A DNA stretch of 56,198 nucleotides from an uncultured Clostridia bacterium (GCA_946627565.1 CAMOVR010000006.1:1-56198), one strand, 5' to 3'. Counted from the stretch's first letter, positions 16,108 to 24,954 are shown. Notes: a model not told the origin generated them from the letters alone. Numbers and translations are program-made.

Positions 16108-17463
16108 ATGAGCGAGTACAGGCCCGTTATGGCGCCGCCAAACAATGTGGATGCCGAAAAAAGCGTGTTAAGCGCCATGCTGCAGGACAGCAAAGCCGTA
16201 CTTCTGGCAGTGGAAATGCTGGAAAAGGATGATTTCTACCAGGCGGCACACAAGGAAATCTTTGACTGCATGCTGATGCTCAACCGTCAGCAGACGCCGG
16301 TGGATCTCATGACGGTAAGCGCAGAGCTGAACCGCAGGGGCACCATGGAGGGTGTGGGCGGCACGTCCTATCTGGTGGAACTGTTTTCTTTCATTACCAC
16401 CACCGTCAACGTCAAGGCGTATATTACCATTGTCTCCGAGAGAAGCACGCTGCGCAGGCTGATTACCGCCAGCCACGACATCTCCCAGGAGTGTTACAGT
16501 CAGCAGAACACCCTGCAGGAAACCCTGAACCACGCGGAAAAAGCCATCTTTGACATCGTCATGCGCCGCTCCGGATCGGACGCACTGATTCCCATCCGGG
16601 ATGTCATGATGAACACCTATGCCTACATCGAGGAACTGAGCACCTTAAAGGGTGACATCTCCGGTGTGCCCACAGGCTTCAAGCAGCTGGACCGCACCCT
16701 GACGGGACTGCACGGGGGCGAGCTGATTCTGGTGGGTGCCCGTCCCTCCATGGGCAAGACCAGTTTTGCCATAAACATTGCGGGTCATGCCGCAGTGTAC
16801 GAAAACAGGACCGTGGCCATCTTTTCCCTGGAAATGCCCCGGGAACAGATTGTGCTGCGTATGCTGTGCTCCGATGCCAGAGTGGATATGCAGAAGGTCA
16901 GGCAGGGGACGCTTAATTCAGAGGACTGGGCCAAGCTGGCCAGATCCGTAGGCCCCCTGTCCGCATCCAACTGTTATCTGGATGATACGGCAGGCATTAC
17001 CCCCACCCAGCTGCGGTCCAGGTGCCGCCGTCTGATGATGGAGCACGGCCTGGACCTGATTGTGGTGGATTACCTGGGCCTGATGCATTCCGACAGCCAG
17101 GCGGAGAACCGTCAGCTGGAAGTCAGTGAGATCAGCCGTTCCCTGAAGGCCATTGCCCTGGAACTGAAGGTTCCCCTGATTGCCTGTGCACAGCTCTCCC
17201 GTGCGGCTGCCACCCGTCCCGACAAGCGCCCCATGCTCTCTGACCTGCGTGATTCGGGCTCCATTGAACAGGACGCGGACGTGGTGATGTTCCTGCACAG
17301 GGAATCCTATTATGATGCTACATGCGAAGAGAAGAATGTGGCTGAGGTCATCGTTTCCAAGCAGAGGAATGGTCCGCTGGATACGGTTAAGGTAGCCTGG
17401 CTGCCGGAATACACAACCTTTGCCAACCTCACGACGGAGGCGCCGGGAGGTTCTCCTTACTGA
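16108..17463 (+). CDS. dnaB: Replicative DNA helicase DnaB
   Basis: This 451-residue hexameric fork helicase has an N-terminal domain (about 12-110, beginning PPNNVDAEKSVLSAML), a linker, and a RecA-like domain with Walker A GARPSMGKTSFA (about 211-222), Walker B LIVVDYLGLM and the late motifs QLSRAAATRPDKRPMLSDLRDSGSIEQDAD. No intein interrupts the P-loop, as sometimes happens. GAGGTGA precedes the ATG. It lies 25 bases behind rplI and 16 bases before yhaM. Confidence 0.97.
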   Translation: MSEYRPVMAPPNNVDAEKSVLSAMLQDSKAVLLAVEMLEKDDFYQAAHKEIFDCMLMLNRQQTPVDLMTVSAELNRRGTMEGVGGTSYLVELFSFITTTVNVKAYITIVSERSTLRRLITASHDISQECYSQQNTLQETLNHAEKAIFDIVMRRSGSDALIPIRDVMMNTYAYIEELSTLKGDISGVPTGFKQLDRTLTGLHGGELILVGARPSMGKTSFAINIAGHAAVYENRTVAIFSLEMPREQIVLRMLCSDARVDMQKVRQGTLNSEDWAKLARSVGPLSASNCYLDDTAGITPTQLRSRCRRLMMEHGLDLIVVDYLGLMHSDSQAENRQLEVSEISRSLKAIALELKVPLIACAQLSRAAATRPDKRPMLSDLRDSGSIEQDADVVMFLHRESYYDATCEEKNVAEVIVSKQRNGPLDTVKVAWLPEYTTFANLTTEAPGGSPY

Positions 17464-17479
17464 TGAATTGGAGGAAACC

Positions 17480-18460
17480 ATGATCCAGAGCCAGAAAAGA
17501 GTTTCGGAGCTGAAAAACGGTGATACATTTGCGGGCTGCCTCCTGGTGCGCTGCGGCAGTGTGCGGCAGGACTCAAAGGGCAATTCCTATCTGGACATGA
17601 CGCTCATGGACAGGAGCGGAGAGATTTCTGCCCTGTGCTGGGTCAGGACGGCGGAGCTGCCCGGGGACGGTGAGGTGGTTTATGTCACCGGCACGCTTCA
17701 GTGGTATAATGGCCGGCGCCAGCTGAAGGTGGAAAGCATTCAGACGGTCAGGGCGGACATTTCTGTGCTGGAAACCCTGGTTCCCGTTGCCCCCAGAGCG
17801 TCCGAAGAAATGCTGAAAGAAGTGGACGCGGCCATTGAGAGCATAAGCAGCCCGCAGCTGAAGGCACTGGTGAAGGAAACCGTGGAGATTGCAGGAAGGG
17901 ACAGGCTGCTGTACTTCCCGGCGGCCATGCGGGTTCACCATGCGGAGCGCGGCGGTCTTCTGCACCATATGACGGATATGCTCCATGTGGCGGAGAATTT
18001 CAGCAATTGTTATCCCTATCTGAACCGGGACCTGCTTGTCAGCGGCGTCATTGTCCATGACCTGGCCAAGATCACGGAGATGAAGAGCAACATCAGCGGC
18101 ATTGTGTCGGATTACACAAAGCAGGGACTGCTCATAGGGCACCTGGTGCAGGGCGTGACACTGCTGCATGAGGCAGCGGAGCGCACCGGGGTGCACGGCG
18201 AATGGCTGCTGCTCCTGGAGCACATGATGATTTCCCATCATGGGACCCCGGAGTTCGGAAGCCCCAAGCCCCCCATGTTCCCGGAAGCGGAAGTGCTGCG
18301 CACCATAGACGACCTGGATGCACGCCTCAACGTGGTCAAGGCCGTTGTGGACCGCACGCCCGCGGGATCTTTCTCGGAAAAAATCCAGTTCCTGGATGGA
18401 AAACGGGTCTATCATCCGTTGTATAATGAAGAAAAGGACCCGGAGACTGAAAAAACATAA
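17480..18460 (+). CDS. yhaM: 3'-5' exoribonuclease of the YhaM family
   Basis: This 326-residue protein joins an N-terminal OB fold (about residues 10-95) and a C-terminal HD domain. The metal motif is intact: His in GGLLHH, the HD pair in VIVHDLAK (about 190-197), then HHGTPEFGSPKPP, which is characteristic of YhaM/Cbf1. YhaM acts on RNA and single-stranded DNA ends. The start has GGAGG five bases upstream, seventeen bases after the dnaB stop. A small hairpin AAAACC-TTCT-GGTTTT (18478-18493) follows and may end the operon. Confidence 0.92.
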   Translation: MIQSQKRVSELKNGDTFAGCLLVRCGSVRQDSKGNSYLDMTLMDRSGEISALCWVRTAELPGDGEVVYVTGTLQWYNGRRQLKVESIQTVRADISVLETLVPVAPRASEEMLKEVDAAIESISSPQLKALVKETVEIAGRDRLLYFPAAMRVHHAERGGLLHHMTDMLHVAENFSNCYPYLNRDLLVSGVIVHDLAKITEMKSNISGIVSDYTKQGLLIGHLVQGVTLLHEAAERTGVHGEWLLLLEHMMISHHGTPEFGSPKPPMFPEAEVLRTIDDLDARLNVVKAVVDRTPAGSFSEKIQFLDGKRVYHPLYNEEKDPETEKT

Positions 18461-18528
18461 CCCGGGAATAAGGAATTAAAACCTTCTGGTTTTCAGGATA
18501 ACGAATCAGATGGTGAGGAGGTTATTTT

Positions 18529-19407
18529 ATGACCCGATCCATGGCAAGAAGGCTGCTGGCCTTCCTCCTTCTGGCCCTTGTGCCTTTGATGAGCGCCTGC
18601 CAGTCCCAGGGAAGAACCTATGATTTTGCAGTAGCGCCGACCCAGAACACGGGCATGGTCCCTGAAGAGCCTGCAGCAGCTGTGCAGCAGACGGAAACAG
18701 AGGACACGCTGGATTATGACAGCTATGATCCGGAATCTGAGGAAGGCATTGGGGACGACACGGGGGACGGGGAAGTCCAGACGGTGGATCTGAGCGCCCT
18801 TCTGGATATGGAACAGAATGCCACCGTGTATGCGGAACCCACGGCAGAAAAAGTGGAGACATCCAGCTACGCAGGTGCCACCCCGGTTCTCATCGACCCC
18901 ATTGACAAGCCGACACCCTCCCCGGTACCGCCTCTGACCTTCCCGGAATATGTGGTGTATGATGCCACCAAGCTGGGCATTTCCTTTGAGGCGCCTCCCG
19001 GATGGACAGTGGACGATGTGGAGCAGAGTGTCTATCTGATCACCAATCCGGATCTCAGTGTGGATTACCAGGCCACCCTGCAGGTTTCCGCCTATACGGT
19101 GAATTCTGAATACTCCCAGTCCGAGCTTTCCAAGGAAGTCAAGAACATCCTGACCAACCTGAAGGGCACGTTTGCGAGTTTCAGCCCCACCAATACGGCA
19201 ACCCGCAGTCTGCTTGACAAGACAGGGGTGTATGCGGACTTTACAGGTACATACCGCTCCGGCGTGCGTGTGGCAGGCCGTGTCCATGCGGTGTGTGTAT
19301 CCAAGAAGCTGTATATCCTGGAGATGACCTATCCGGCTGAATACAAGGAAACCTACAAGGATACGGTGTACAAACGCTTCAGGCACAGTGTCAAAATCAC
19401 AAAATAA
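18529..19407 (+). CDS. Lipoprotein with acidic linker and PsbP-like domain
   Basis: This 292-residue lipoprotein has a signal with lipobox LMSA-Cys24. A low-complexity acidic Thr/Glu/Asp-rich region (about 45-120) is followed by a folded domain (about 140-292) starting EYVVYDATKLGISFEAPPGWTVDD. The 'F.AP.GW' opening and later strand pattern resemble PsbP/DUF1795-type domains. The ribosome site AGGAGG lies eight bases before the ATG. The function is unknown; surface display is inferred. Confidence 0.8.
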   Translation: MTRSMARRLLAFLLLALVPLMSACQSQGRTYDFAVAPTQNTGMVPEEPAAAVQQTETEDTLDYDSYDPESEEGIGDDTGDGEVQTVDLSALLDMEQNATVYAEPTAEKVETSSYAGATPVLIDPIDKPTPSPVPPLTFPEYVVYDATKLGISFEAPPGWTVDDVEQSVYLITNPDLSVDYQATLQVSAYTVNSEYSQSELSKEVKNILTNLKGTFASFSPTNTATRSLLDKTGVYADFTGTYRSGVRVAGRVHAVCVSKKLYILEMTYPAEYKETYKDTVYKRFRHSVKITK

Positions 19408-19416
19408 GCCAAATGC

Positions 19417-19447
19417 AGGGGCGCCGGGTATCCAGCGTCCCCTTTTA
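19417..19447 (+). terminator. Possible terminator behind the lipoprotein
   Basis: GGGGCGC and GCGTCCCC pair with one bulge and are followed by TTTTAT. It is a modest signal, so some transcription may continue into the glycosyltransferase. Confidence 0.5.
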
Positions 19448-19461
19448 TCTGGAGGTCTGCC

Positions 19462-20553
19462 ATGCGGGCAATGATACTCAGCACCCATACAGGCGGCGGG
19501 CATGATGCCGCCGCCCAGGCTATGAAGGAAGCGCTTGAAGAGCGCGGCGTCATCTGTGAAGTCCTGGACTCCGTCGCCTTCGGCGGGAAACGTTTTTCGG
19601 ATAAGGTCAGCCAGACCTATATCAGGACCGTGGTCCGCCATCCTTCCGCCTTTGGCACCATTTACCGCATCGGTGAAGCCGTCAGGAAAAGCCCCCTGCC
19701 CAGCCCCGTGTATCTGGTCAATGCCAGCTATGCCCGAAGACTTGCCGCACAAATCCGGGCTTTTGCGCCGGATCTGGTGGTCTGTACGCACCTGTTTGCG
19801 GGCCAGAGCATGACCTACCTGCGCAGAAGGGGGCTGTACAGAGGCGTCCTTGGCATGGTCCAGACGGATTACACCTTTACACCCTTTGCGGAGGAAGTGC
19901 GGCCGGATATCTTCTTTGTGGGACACCCTGACATGCTGGAAGAATGCAGCAGGATTCACATTGATGAAAAACGGGTGTGTGTATCCGGAATCCCGGTGAG
20001 CCTTGCGTGTGTCAGGCGGCCCTATGTGCCGCATACGCCTCTGCGCCTGGTGCTGGCCGGGGGATCCATGGGGGCCGGGGACCTGCCGGAAACGGTCAGA
20101 CAGCTCAGGAACATTCTGCCGGAAAACGCCCGTCTTCTGGTGGTTTCCGGGAGCAATGAAGAGGCAGAAAAAATGGCCCGGGAAGCCGCAGGCGAAGATA
20201 CGAGAATCGAAGTGCGCGGCAGGGTCAGCCCGCTGAGTGCCTGCATGCAGGATGCAGATGTGCTGATCACCAAGTCCGGGGGCCTGACCATAACGGAAGC
20301 CATGGTCATCGGGGTGCCCCTGGTGATCTATCAGGCCATTGAGGGCTGTGAGACCATCAATGCGGGACTTCTTGAGCGGCACGGGCTTGGCATGTATGCC
20401 AGGAATCCCGGGGAACTTGAAACCTGTCTCAGGCGCCTTATGGACAGCCCGGATGAGCGGGTGGAAATGGTGAAAAGACAGCATGAACAGATTCCTCCGC
20501 AGCCCGCCAGGGCGGCTGCTGACAGACTGATACAGATGGTGAAAAATGGATAA
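19462..20553 (+). CDS. Glycosyltransferase of the MGDG synthase / UgtP family
   Basis: This 363-residue GT28-fold enzyme begins with the diagnostic MILSTHTGGGHDAAAQAM, continues with VQTDYTFTPF and the HP-containing GHPDML, and has the sugar-nucleotide motif ITKSGGLTITEAMVIGVPLVIY (about 272-293). Such enzymes add glucose or galactose to diacylglycerol, giving glycolipids and lipoteichoic-acid anchors. It overlaps the following PlsY-like gene by eight bases, so glycolipid and phospholipid steps look coupled here. Confidence 0.85.
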   Translation: MRAMILSTHTGGGHDAAAQAMKEALEERGVICEVLDSVAFGGKRFSDKVSQTYIRTVVRHPSAFGTIYRIGEAVRKSPLPSPVYLVNASYARRLAAQIRAFAPDLVVCTHLFAGQSMTYLRRRGLYRGVLGMVQTDYTFTPFAEEVRPDIFFVGHPDMLEECSRIHIDEKRVCVSGIPVSLACVRRPYVPHTPLRLVLAGGSMGAGDLPETVRQLRNILPENARLLVVSGSNEEAEKMAREAAGEDTRIEVRGRVSPLSACMQDADVLITKSGGLTITEAMVIGVPLVIYQAIEGCETINAGLLERHGLGMYARNPGELETCLRRLMDSPDERVEMVKRQHEQIPPQPARAAADRLIQMVKNG

Positions 20554-21121
20554 ACTGATGCTTTCTCTCCTGATGGGACTGGCCGGGTACCTCTCAGGAT
20601 CTGTGATGTATGCCATTGTGCTGACCCGGCGTGCTTCAGGGGAAGATGTGAGACACTTTGGGGATGGCAATCCCGGGGCCTTTAATGTGGCACTGGCATC
20701 CGGTCTGCCCCTGTGTGTGCTGTGCGTGTTTCTTGAAATCGGCAAGGGTGTTCTCCCGGTGCTGGTCAGCCGCAAACTGCTGGGACTTCAGGGATGGTAC
20801 CTTCTTTTTCCGCTGGTGAGCCCTGTTCTCGGGCACATTTTTCCCCTGTTTCAGGGCTTCAGGGGCGGAAAGGCGGTCTGCGTTCAGTTCGGCGTGTGGA
20901 TCGGCATGATCCCCGAATGCTGGCTCAGCCTGCTGTGGGCGTGCTGGATCCTGGTTCTGCTTCCCTGGCTCCATCAGGATCACAGGAAGCTGATTTTAAC
21001 ATCCCTCATGGGTTTTCTTCCAAGCGGGATGCTTCTTGTCTGGCTGACCGGCCAGGCATACCTGGTTTTTCCCCTGCTGATCACCACCTCTCTTGTGGCA
21101 TGGAAATGGAAAGATGCGTGA
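20546..21121 (+). CDS. PlsY-like acyl-phosphate glycerol-3-phosphate acyltransferase, divergent
   Basis: This 191-residue integral membrane protein has about five helices and the PlsY motifs in altered form: GDGNPGAFNVA (usually GSGNPGATN) near residue 40 and GHIFPLFQGFRGGKAV near residue 100. The conserved Gly and Lys of the second motif are kept. The usual role is acylation of glycerol-3-phosphate with acyl phosphate. The changed first motif suggests either a second, specialised PlsY or altered substrate use. It overlaps the glycolipid synthase gene. Confidence 0.72.
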   Translation: MDKLMLSLLMGLAGYLSGSVMYAIVLTRRASGEDVRHFGDGNPGAFNVALASGLPLCVLCVFLEIGKGVLPVLVSRKLLGLQGWYLLFPLVSPVLGHIFPLFQGFRGGKAVCVQFGVWIGMIPECWLSLLWACWILVLLPWLHQDHRKLILTSLMGFLPSGMLLVWLTGQAYLVFPLLITTSLVAWKWKDA

Positions 21122-21136
21122 GATGCTAAGATACGA

Positions 21137-21175
21137 AACCGGCCTTCCGCAGAGCTGTCATGCGGAAGGCCGGTT
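21137..21175. terminator. Strong stem between converging plsY-like and sugar-binding genes
   Basis: AACCGGCCTTCCGCA (21137-21151) pairs perfectly with TGCGGAAGGCCGGTT (21161-21175). The U tract is weak on both sides, but the 15-bp stem sits exactly between two convergent genes. Confidence 0.7.
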
Positions 21176-21178
21176 CTG

Positions 21179-22231
21179 TTATCTGAGTTCATCCCAGGCG
21201 GGAAAGATCAGGCGGCCCTCCCGCCGTGCCATGGGATAGGACTGTTCCTGTCCGGTCAAAAGTTCCTGTATGGCGCTAAAAAGGGAAGATGCCATACCCG
21301 ATGGGCTTCTGGCAATGGTGCCCATCATGCGGTGCTTTTCCAGGAAATCCTGCGCTGTGGGGGTGCCGTCCACACCGTAGACGGGGATGGCAGGACTGCC
21401 GGGCAGGTCTGTGTTCCAGTCCACGTGGAACAGGGCATTGACGGCCCCAAGGGCCATGTCATCGTTGCCGCATAAAATGAGCTCGATCATCTGGCCGGAG
21501 TCAGGGCCGTATGTCTTAAGAAGCTCATCCACGGTATCCCTGGCAAAGGCTGCCGACCACATGCACTGGGGATCTGACAGTACCAGGGGCGTGTCTGAAC
21601 CGTACCAGGACAGGGGCGCAAAACCGGCATTTTCAAGGATGGCATTGGCCGATAAAACGGCTCCGGATGCACGGCTCTCGGCTTCAGGATCCTGGGGATC
21701 GCCCTTGAGCACCACGGCGGCGATGCGGCCGTCACTGTTGAGATCAAAGGAGGCAAAGCTGCCGGCCAGATCGGTTCCGGCGGCCTGGCCCTGCTGTATG
21801 CCGATGTCGGCGCTGTCAAAGTGTACATACAGGGAGGATGGGTAACCTTCCAGGATGGCGGCTGTCTTTTCCATGGTGGAGGCGATCTGCCTGCCAAAGA
21901 AAATCACGGGAATGCCGGCATCCTGTATTGGAGCGAGCAGGGCCCGGGCTGCGGAAGTAGAGCCGTATTCACAGCTCTGTACACAGATCAGACCGGCGCC
22001 GGCGTCGATGGCTTCTTCCACCTGGTCCATCTGCGTCCACTGGCTCCCCAGGGCGGTGAGATGGGTAAAGGTTATGCCTGCGTCCCCGGAAAGGTCTTCC
22101 AGGCAGGAACGGGTGGAAGCGGAGAAAGGATCGTTTACGTCTGTCCAGAGTACGTATACCGACTCGGACATGGCCAGGGCAGTAAGCAGGGTCAGGACAA
22201 GGAGCAGGGCAGCAAAGGAAATGGCTTTCAT
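21179..22231 (-). CDS. Periplasmic-type sugar-binding protein (RbsB/MglB class), no transporter adjacent
   Basis: This 350-residue type I binding protein opens with a signal peptide (cleaved near ALA-MS), then the first lobe VYVLWTDVNDPFSASTRSCLEDLS, a D-glucose/galactose-like QxxAIDAGAGLICVQ, and a second lobe ending with the conserved ILCGNDDMALGAVNAL and YGVDGTPTAQDFL (about 270-315). It resembles galactose or ribose binding proteins. No lipobox is seen. No permease or ATPase lies nearby, so it either serves a transporter elsewhere or senses sugar. Its leader is long (see the promoter at 22365). Confidence 0.82.
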   Translation of the reverse strand: MKAISFAALLLVLTLLTALAMSESVYVLWTDVNDPFSASTRSCLEDLSGDAGITFTHLTALGSQWTQMDQVEEAIDAGAGLICVQSCEYGSTSAARALLAPIQDAGIPVIFFGRQIASTMEKTAAILEGYPSSLYVHFDSADIGIQQGQAAGTDLAGSFASFDLNSDGRIAAVVLKGDPQDPEAESRASGAVLSANAILENAGFAPLSWYGSDTPLVLSDPQCMWSAAFARDTVDELLKTYGPDSGQMIELILCGNDDMALGAVNALFHVDWNTDLPGSPAIPVYGVDGTPTAQDFLEKHRMMGTIARSPSGMASSLFSAIQELLTGQEQSYPMARREGRLIFPAWDELR

Positions 22232-22289
22232 GATAACCCTCCTGATCTACAGGCCGCATGCATACGCTGGAATGCATGAAATGTATTTG

Positions 22290-22360
22290 CTGTACAGTTG
22301 TTGAAAAGAATCTTGACAGAGAAACGTACAGTGTTCCGGCGACAGCTCAGCCGGAGTCAG
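22290..22360 (-). promoter_or_regulatory. Long leader of the sugar-binding gene
   Basis: Between the likely start (about 22358) and the ATG (22231) lie about 127 bases. They hold a stem TCCGGC-GACAGCTCA-GCCGGA (about 22335-22355) and CTGTACAGTTG (22290-22300). No known riboswitch was recognised. Confidence 0.3.
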
Positions 22361-22364
22361 AACC

Positions 22365-22393
22365 AGTATACGGTTATATATGACAAAACGCAA
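22365..22393 (-). promoter_or_regulatory. Promoter of the sugar-binding gene
   Basis: On the minus strand TTGCGT (22388-22393) and TATACT (22365-22370) are 17 bases apart. Confidence 0.5.
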
Positions 22394-22474
22394 TAAAAAT
22401 ACAGAGACTTGCCGCAACTTTGTGAAAGATGCGACATAATCTCTGTGATTTATTGTCATATTTAACCGAATGCC

Positions 22475-22981
22475 TTACTCTCCTGCGTGCACATCCACGC
22501 AGATGCAGTGCAGGGAGGGGAGGACACGGCTGAAAAATGTTTCTCCCGTGAAAATCAGGGTGCCGGTGTTGTCGCAGGGGTGAAAGGCAAGACGGGCAGC
22601 GTTATGCAGGTCCCGGTCCATCACCAGGGTGATCCTTTTTTCACTGTCCCACCACAGGGACAGGGGACTGAGGGAGCCGCTGGAGAGATGCAGGAAATCA
22701 TGGAGCGCACTGTCCGGTGCAAAGCTCAGGCGTGAAACCTGGAGCTTCCTGCTGATATCCGCGGTGCGGAAGGCCCGCAGGGGCATGGAGAGATACAGAT
22801 AAAAATCGGTCTTCTGCCGGTTGCACAGAAGAATGTTTTTTACGTACACCACATCCTCAGTGATGAAGGGAAGGGCAAGGCACTCTTCCATGCTGGAAAC
22901 AGGGGGATGCTGATGATATTCAAAGGGAATCTGTTCGTTTTCAAGGCGTTCAAGGACCTGCTGCCTGTATGTGTTTTCCAT
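22475..22981 (-). CDS. YbaK/ProX-type aminoacyl-tRNA deacylase
   Basis: This 168-residue protein has the YbaK/aaRS-associated fold. It resembles the free-standing ProXp-ala/PrdX editing enzymes: start YRQQVLERLENEQIPFEYHQHPPV, then a Lys in VVYVKNILLCNRQ and LSFAPDSALHDFLHLSSGSLSPLSLWWD, where the GSLSP turn is diagnostic. Such proteins hydrolyse mischarged Ala-tRNA-Pro or related errors. The gene is single and lies 240 bases upstream of the sugar-binding gene on the same strand. The exact tRNA is inferred. Confidence 0.82.
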   Translation of the reverse strand: MENTYRQQVLERLENEQIPFEYHQHPPVSSMEECLALPFITEDVVYVKNILLCNRQKTDFYLYLSMPLRAFRTADISRKLQVSRLSFAPDSALHDFLHLSSGSLSPLSLWWDSEKRITLVMDRDLHNAARLAFHPCDNTGTLIFTGETFFSRVLPSLHCICVDVHAGE

Positions 22982-23056
22982 GGCTGTATGTTACCTCCCA
23001 TCCGGATTTTCCTGTGCAGAAGAATATTTGACAGAAGATTCCGCTTTCCTGCCGGT

Positions 23057-23085
23057 TTGCAAGAGGGCGCCCGGCGTGTTATACT
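23057..23085 (+). promoter_or_regulatory. pfkA promoter
   Basis: TTGCAA (23057-23062) and TATACT (23080-23085) are 17 bases apart, about 40 bases before the start. Confidence 0.75.
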
Positions 23086-23123
23086 CTCCATCAGTTCGAC
23101 AATGGACGAAGGAGGACGTTTGT

Positions 23124-24200
23124 ATGAAAAGACGTATCGGTATTCTTACCAGCGGCGGCGACTGCCCCGGCCTGAACGCTGCCATCCGCGGTGTGGCACG
23201 TGCTTCCTATGAAATGTTCGACTGCGAAATCGTGGGCATTTCAGATGGCTATCGCGGCCTGATTGAAGGCGATGCCAAGGAAATGGAACGCTCCCAGTTC
23301 TCAGGCATTCTGACCCTGGGCGGCACCATCCTGGGCACCAGCCGCACCCCCTTCCGCAACATGAGGAAGATCGGGGAAGACAAGGTGGACAAGGTAAAGG
23401 CCATGAAGAATACCTACAAGGATCTCAAGCTGGACTGCCTTGTTACCCTGGGCGGCAACGGTACCCACAAGACGGCCAATCTTCTCTCTGAAGAAGGCCT
23501 CAACGTGATCGGTCTTCCCAAGACCATTGACAACGACCTGTTCGGCACGGACTTTACCTTCGGTTTCCATACCGCCATGGATATCGCCACCGACGTGATT
23601 GACCGGATCCACACCACGGCAGCCAGCCATGGCCGGGTCATGGTCATTGAAATCATGGGCAACAAAGCCGGCTGGCTCACTCTGTATTCCGGTGTGGCCG
23701 GCGGTGCAGACGTCATCCTGATCCCCGAGATCCCCTATACCATCGATGAGGTGGCAAAGGTGGTTGAGCGGCGTGCACACAACAACAAGGGCTTTACCAT
23801 CATTGCCGTTGCAGAAGGTGCCATGGATACGGATGAGGCCAAAAAGAAGAAGAAGGAACGCGAAGCCGACCGGGCAGCGAAGCACTATTCTGCCAGCGCA
23901 GATGTGGCCCAGCGCCTGCGGGAAATGGTGGGTGTGGAAGCCAGGGCTGTCGTACCCGGCCATATCCAGAGAGGCGGCTCCCCCAGCGCATATGACCGCG
24001 TTCTCTCCACCCAGTTCGGCGTACATGCGGCAGAACTGATCCGGGATGAGATTTACGGTGTGACGGTTGCCCTGAAGGGAAATACCATTACCCACAACAA
24101 GCTCTGCGACATTGCCGGTGTACCGAAACTGGTTCCGGAGGACGATCAGATGGTGACCATCGCCAAGGACATGGGCATCTCCTTTGGCAGGAAAGAATAA
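23124..24200 (+). CDS. pfkA: 6-phosphofructokinase
   Basis: This 358-residue enzyme phosphorylates fructose-6-phosphate. Key sites are TSGGDCPGLNAAIRG (start), LVTLGGNGTHKTA (about 108-120), PKTIDNDLFGTDFTFGFHTA (catalytic Asp) and GHIQRGGSPSAYDR. The residue equivalent to E. coli Gly104 is Gly, as in ATP enzymes, but Lys replaces Gly in PKTIDND, as in pyrophosphate enzymes, and Asn replaces the metal-binding Asp of GGDG. The donor is therefore uncertain. ATG 23124 has AAGGAGG nine bases upstream. The gene stands alone with its own promoter and terminator. Confidence 0.9.
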   Translation: MKRRIGILTSGGDCPGLNAAIRGVARASYEMFDCEIVGISDGYRGLIEGDAKEMERSQFSGILTLGGTILGTSRTPFRNMRKIGEDKVDKVKAMKNTYKDLKLDCLVTLGGNGTHKTANLLSEEGLNVIGLPKTIDNDLFGTDFTFGFHTAMDIATDVIDRIHTTAASHGRVMVIEIMGNKAGWLTLYSGVAGGADVILIPEIPYTIDEVAKVVERRAHNNKGFTIIAVAEGAMDTDEAKKKKKEREADRAAKHYSASADVAQRLREMVGVEARAVVPGHIQRGGSPSAYDRVLSTQFGVHAAELIRDEIYGVTVALKGNTITHNKLCDIAGVPKLVPEDDQMVTIAKDMGISFGRKE

Positions 24201-24212
24201 TCCCAGACAGGA

Positions 24213-24236
24213 AGGCCGCCTTGTGCGGCCTTTTGT
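24213..24236 (+). terminator. pfkA terminator
   Basis: AAGGCCGC-CTTGT-GCGGCCTTTTG forms a GC stem followed by T4. Confidence 0.85.
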
Positions 24237-24258
24237 CTGAATCATGCAGGAGGAAGGT

Positions 24259-24954
24259 ATGTCGTTTCTTCAGTCCATGGCATCGCTCCTTGTAAGCTGC
24301 GGACTTCTGATGCAGCAGACCCTCATGGAGCTGAGCCCCCAGAATGACCCCAACGGTCTGCTGCTGGTCAACCGGGAGTGGCGGATTTCCTCTGAATACT
24401 ATCCTCAGGTCCGCCAGGCCCAGGTGAGCGGACAGGTCAGAAGGCTGAGACCGGAGGCGGCTTCAGCCCTGGAGGAAATGTACAAAGCGGCCAAAGAGGA
24501 AGCCGGGGTGACGCTGGTTTCTGTCAGCGGGTACCGGGAGTATGACAAACAGGAGCGGATCTACAGGGCCAAGCTGAAGCGGGTAAAGGGCGATGTGGAA
24601 GCGGCCAACGCCTATGTGGCGCTGCCCGGGGCCAGCGAACACCAGACAGGCCTGGCCATGGACGTGGGGCAGAGGAGCCTGAGCAGCGATCAGAATCTGT
24701 CCGGAAGCTTCGGTGACAGCCGGGGCGGAAAGTGGCTGAGGGAGAACTGCTGGCGGTTCGGATTCATTATCCGCTACCAGGAAGGCTGGGAAGAAATCAC
24801 CGGGTATGAATCGGAACCATGGCATGTGCGGTACGTGGGAAAAACGTATGCGGAAATGATGCATGAAAACAACGTGCCGCTGGAGGTTTTTGTCCAGCTG
24901 CTGCGGGAAGACACGCTGATGAAGCTGCTGACAGAGGAAGGAGAAATGAAATGA
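24259..24954 (+). CDS. M15-family D-alanyl-D-alanine carboxypeptidase, first of two
   Basis: This 231-residue LAS-type zinc peptidase has SGYREYDKQERIY, GASEHQTGLAMDVG (zinc His and Asp) and EPWHVRYVG (catalytic Glu, zinc His). A short hydrophobic N-terminus (SFLQSMASLLVSCGLLM) may export or anchor it. ATG 24259 is chosen because AGGAGG lies six bases upstream; ATG 24244 overlaps that site. It would trim D-Ala from peptidoglycan stems. Its stop overlaps the next gene (ATGA, 24951-24954), which encodes a second enzyme of the same family. Confidence 0.88.
   Translation: MSFLQSMASLLVSCGLLMQQTLMELSPQNDPNGLLLVNREWRISSEYYPQVRQAQVSGQVRRLRPEAASALEEMYKAAKEEAGVTLVSVSGYREYDKQERIYRAKLKRVKGDVEAANAYVALPGASEHQTGLAMDVGQRSLSSDQNLSGSFGDSRGGKWLRENCWRFGFIIRYQEGWEEITGYESEPWHVRYVGKTYAEMMHENNVPLEVFVQLLREDTLMKLLTEEGEMK

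Noticed and set aside
18493-20775. Very long minus-strand open frame (760 codons) opposite the lipoprotein and glycosyltransferase genes
   Set aside because: It lies wholly antisense to two well-supported genes, has low-complexity His/Gly/Arg-rich content typical of shadow frames in GC-rich DNA, and no ribosome site or domain.
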